This document shows, piece after piece, positions 14,262 through 16,318 of a stretch of 16,318 nt of DNA. The notes beneath the pieces were generated by a model. The model was not told where the DNA came from. It did no database searches and was given only the letters and a program-made list of their open reading frames with translations. The DNA comes from CAYPHJ01 sp964410485 (GTDB taxonomy: Bacteria; Desulfobacterota; Binatia; UBA9968). Location of the stretch: contig CAYPHJ010000104.1 of NCBI GenBank assembly GCA_964410485.1, forward strand, positions 1 through 16,318. The letters run 5' to 3'. The first letter of the stretch is position 1. The number at the start of each line of letters is the position of its first letter. The translations under genes and the position numbers were made by a program.

Positions 14262-16318
14262 GTGAAGAAGACATGCCCACCTTTCTTCCCTGTTGTTTTG
14301 AGCCTGCTACTATGGCTCTCCCACCCAACATTTTCTCATGCAGCGACAACTTGTGAACCGTGGCTCGCCAAATTGGTATCAGTCCAAGGGATTGTCGAGG
14401 CGCAAAGGGTGGGCCAGACGGTGTGGCAGGCGGCACAATTGAATGACACCTATTGTGCCGGTGACAGAATTCAGGTGGGAGAGAGAAGTCGGGCGGATCT
14501 CGCCCTGGTCAACCAGCCCGTAGTTCGTCTGGATCAAAGAACTACGATCACCCTGGAAAAAGCCAAGGAAGAACGAAAGTCTCTGATCGACTTGATCAGA
14601 GGCGCCATATATTTCTTCAGCCGTGATCCGAGAGACTTAGAAGTGACTACGGTGTTCCTGAATGCCGGCGTGGAAGGAACCGAAGGCTTCATAAGCGTCG
14701 CTGCTGATAGGACGTTCATTTCTATATTCGAAGGTAGGGTTCTGGCTTCCAACCCGGCGGGAAGTCTCTCGCTCAGCACCGGCGAATCGGCAATAGCAGA
14801 GAAAGGAAAACCTCCAGTTCGGACGATTGTGGCACGTCCGCGTGATGCGGTCCAATGGGCACTGTACTACCCACCAACCATTCATTTTCGGCTTGAGGAA
14901 TTTCCTCCTGCGCCGGGTTGGGAAGGCATGGTCCGGAAATCGATTGAATCGTACATCAAAGGTGACTTGCGCGGAGCCTTCGAAGGCATCAAAGGGGTCC
15001 CGGATACGATAACCGAACCACGGTTTTTTGCCTTCCGAGCATCGTTGCTGCTGGCAGTGGGACGCGTCGACGATGCCGCAAAGGATATCGAGCGCGCACT
15101 GAGTTTAAGGCCAAACTACAGCGACGCGTTTGCGCTGCAATCGATTATTGCAGTAGCACAAAACGAGAAGGAAACTGCACTCACACTGGCGCAAAAGGCT
15201 GTGACAGCTGATCCAAAGTCCGCCTCTGCACTGATTGCGTTGTCGTACGCACAGCAGGCACATTTCGATCTCGAAGGCGCGCTCAACAGCCAGCAACAAG
15301 CCGTGCAAGTCGACCCGGACAATGCTCTGGCCTGGGCAAGATTGTCCGAGTTGCATCTGTCCTTTGCCGAACTGAACGAGGCCCTCGAGGCAGCGGAAAA
15401 AGCAGTTGCTCTCGATCCAAATCTCTCGAGAACACAAACAGTTTTGGGGTTTGCTCATCTCACACGGGTCGACACAGGACAAGCAAGGGAGGCCTTCGAA
15501 AATGCCATCATCCGCGATCAGGCTGACCCTCTACCCAGGCTTGGATTGGGACTGGCAAGGATACGCGAGAGTGATTTTGACGAGGGCAGAAGAGAGATCG
15601 ACATCGCCGTGAGCCTTGACCCCGACAATGCGCTTATCCGGAGTTACCTCGGCAAGGCTTATTATGAGGAGAAAAGAGAGGAGCAATCGGGCAGACAATA
15701 CGAAATGGCCAAGCAGTTCGATCCCAGGGATCCGACTCCGTACTTCTACGACGCCATTCGAAAGCAGACTGCCAATAGACCGGTCGAAGCATTGCACGAT
15801 ATGGAACGGGCCATCGAGCTGAACGAGAATCGAGCCGTCTATAGATCCCGCTTGCTCCTGGATTCAGATTTAGCCGCGCGAAGCGCCGCGCTTGGCCGAA
15901 TCTACAGCGATCTCGGATTCCAGCAACTTGCGTTGGTCGAAGGCTGGAACTCCGTCAACACCGATCCAACCAACTTTTCCGCTCACCGGCTGCTTGCCGA
16001 TTCCTACTCGATTTTACCGCGTCACGAAATCGCCAGAGTTAGCGAGCTGTTGCAATCTCAACTGCTCCAGCCGCTTAACATGACACCCATTCAGCCGCGC
16101 TTGGCCGAGAGCAATCTTTTTCTCATCAGCGCCGCAGGCCCCGGCATTCTCTCGTTCAACGAATTCCATCCGCTATTCAATCGAAACGGAGTCAACTTTC
16201 AGGCGACCGGACTAGCCGGCGAAAACAGGACGTATGCGGGCGAGGGGGTGCTGGCTGGGATTTACAATAGGGCCGCCTTCAGCCTCGGCGGCTTTCACTT
16301 TACGACAGATGGCTGGCG
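14262..16318 (+). CDS. Secreted FecR-domain / TPR protein with barrel-like C-terminus (partial)
   Basis: The frame is open from a GTG at 14262 to the window end, 685 codons without a stop, so the 3' end is missing. An in-frame TGA at 14244 makes this GTG the first possible start; its ribosome site is weak, GAGG about 13 bases away. Residues 1-27 form a signal peptide: MKK, a hydrophobic core VVLSLLLWL and an S-H-A cleavage site. A FecR-type domain follows at about 34-185 (RSRADLALVNQPVVRLDQ, SLIDLIRGAIYFF, VEGTEGFISV, FEGRVLAS). TPR repeats fill about 250-580 (AAKDIERALSLRPNYSDAF, ALNSQQQAVQVDPDNALAW). From about 624 the sequence turns Gly/aromatic-rich (AAGPGILSFNEF, GIYNRAAFSLGGFHF), like the strands of an outer-membrane barrel. 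The protein should lie in the periplasm or outer membrane. Position right after the CHASE2 cyclase suggests a shared envelope pathway. Confidence 0.85.
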   Translation, partial: MKKTCPPFFPVVLSLLLWLSHPTFSHAATTCEPWLAKLVSVQGIVEAQRVGQTVWQAAQLNDTYCAGDRIQVGERSRADLALVNQPVVRLDQRTTITLEKAKEERKSLIDLIRGAIYFFSRDPRDLEVTTVFLNAGVEGTEGFISVAADRTFISIFEGRVLASNPAGSLSLSTGESAIAEKGKPPVRTIVARPRDAVQWALYYPPTIHFRLEEFPPAPGWEGMVRKSIESYIKGDLRGAFEGIKGVPDTITEPRFFAFRASLLLAVGRVDDAAKDIERALSLRPNYSDAFALQSIIAVAQNEKETALTLAQKAVTADPKSASALIALSYAQQAHFDLEGALNSQQQAVQVDPDNALAWARLSELHLSFAELNEALEAAEKAVALDPNLSRTQTVLGFAHLTRVDTGQAREAFENAIIRDQADPLPRLGLGLARIRESDFDEGRREIDIAVSLDPDNALIRSYLGKAYYEEKREEQSGRQYEMAKQFDPRDPTPYFYDAIRKQTANRPVEALHDMERAIELNENRAVYRSRLLLDSDLAARSAALGRIYSDLGFQQLALVEGWNSVNTDPTNFSAHRLLADSYSILPRHEIARVSELLQSQLLQPLNMTPIQPRLAESNLFLISAAGPGILSFNEFHPLFNRNGVNFQATGLAGENRTYAGEGVLAGIYNRAAFSLGGFHFTTDGW

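Overview
The window looks like a chromosomal segment of an uncultivated Gram-negative bacterium of middling G+C content. The evidence is a sigma-54 activator, GG-N10-GC promoters, a secreted FecR/TPR protein that runs into barrel-like sequence, and degenerate TTCGAG/GTTCCAGG intergenic repeats. A lineage near the former Deltaproteobacteria, NC10 or Binatota is a guess from style only. No rRNA, tRNA, CRISPR array, insertion sequence or phage gene was seen.

Layout. (1) 73-1770 is a fused two-domain ABC permease of the iron/thiamine type; its partner genes must lie outside the window. It converges on the next gene across a repeat-rich gap holding a 23-bp imperfect inverted repeat. (2) 2020-3564 (minus) is a GAF-AAA+-Fis enhancer-binding protein with a degenerate GAFTGA loop. 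It is divergent from 3838-4293, a 151-residue UspA-like protein of no family I can name. A truncated relative follows at 4341-4538. (3) 4576-7257 (minus) is an unusual fusion: a cyclic-nucleotide-binding domain, a MalT-like winged-helix/TPR region without its NTPase, and an SLC13-type membrane transporter. It is divergent from 7728-8198, a second full-length relative of the 151-residue protein. (4) 8433-16318 is probably one operon: a double zinc-ribbon/class III cyclase/AAA/TPR protein, a CHASE2 transmembrane adenylate cyclase, and a secreted FecR-TPR protein cut by the window end.

How the genes may work together. The two intact small paralogues each have a near-identical sigma-54 promoter, 18 of 21 positions matching across the core and just downstream. 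The sigma-54 activator sits beside one of them, with an inverted repeat at typical enhancer distance. This suggests a small dedicated sigma-54 regulon of UspA-like proteins. Separately, two predicted cAMP-producing cyclases lie close to a transporter with a cNMP-binding domain, so a local cAMP circuit controlling transport is plausible. Links between the two parts are inference from proximity and from the divergent 7258-7727 region, where the transporter and a sigma-54-driven paralogue start back to back.
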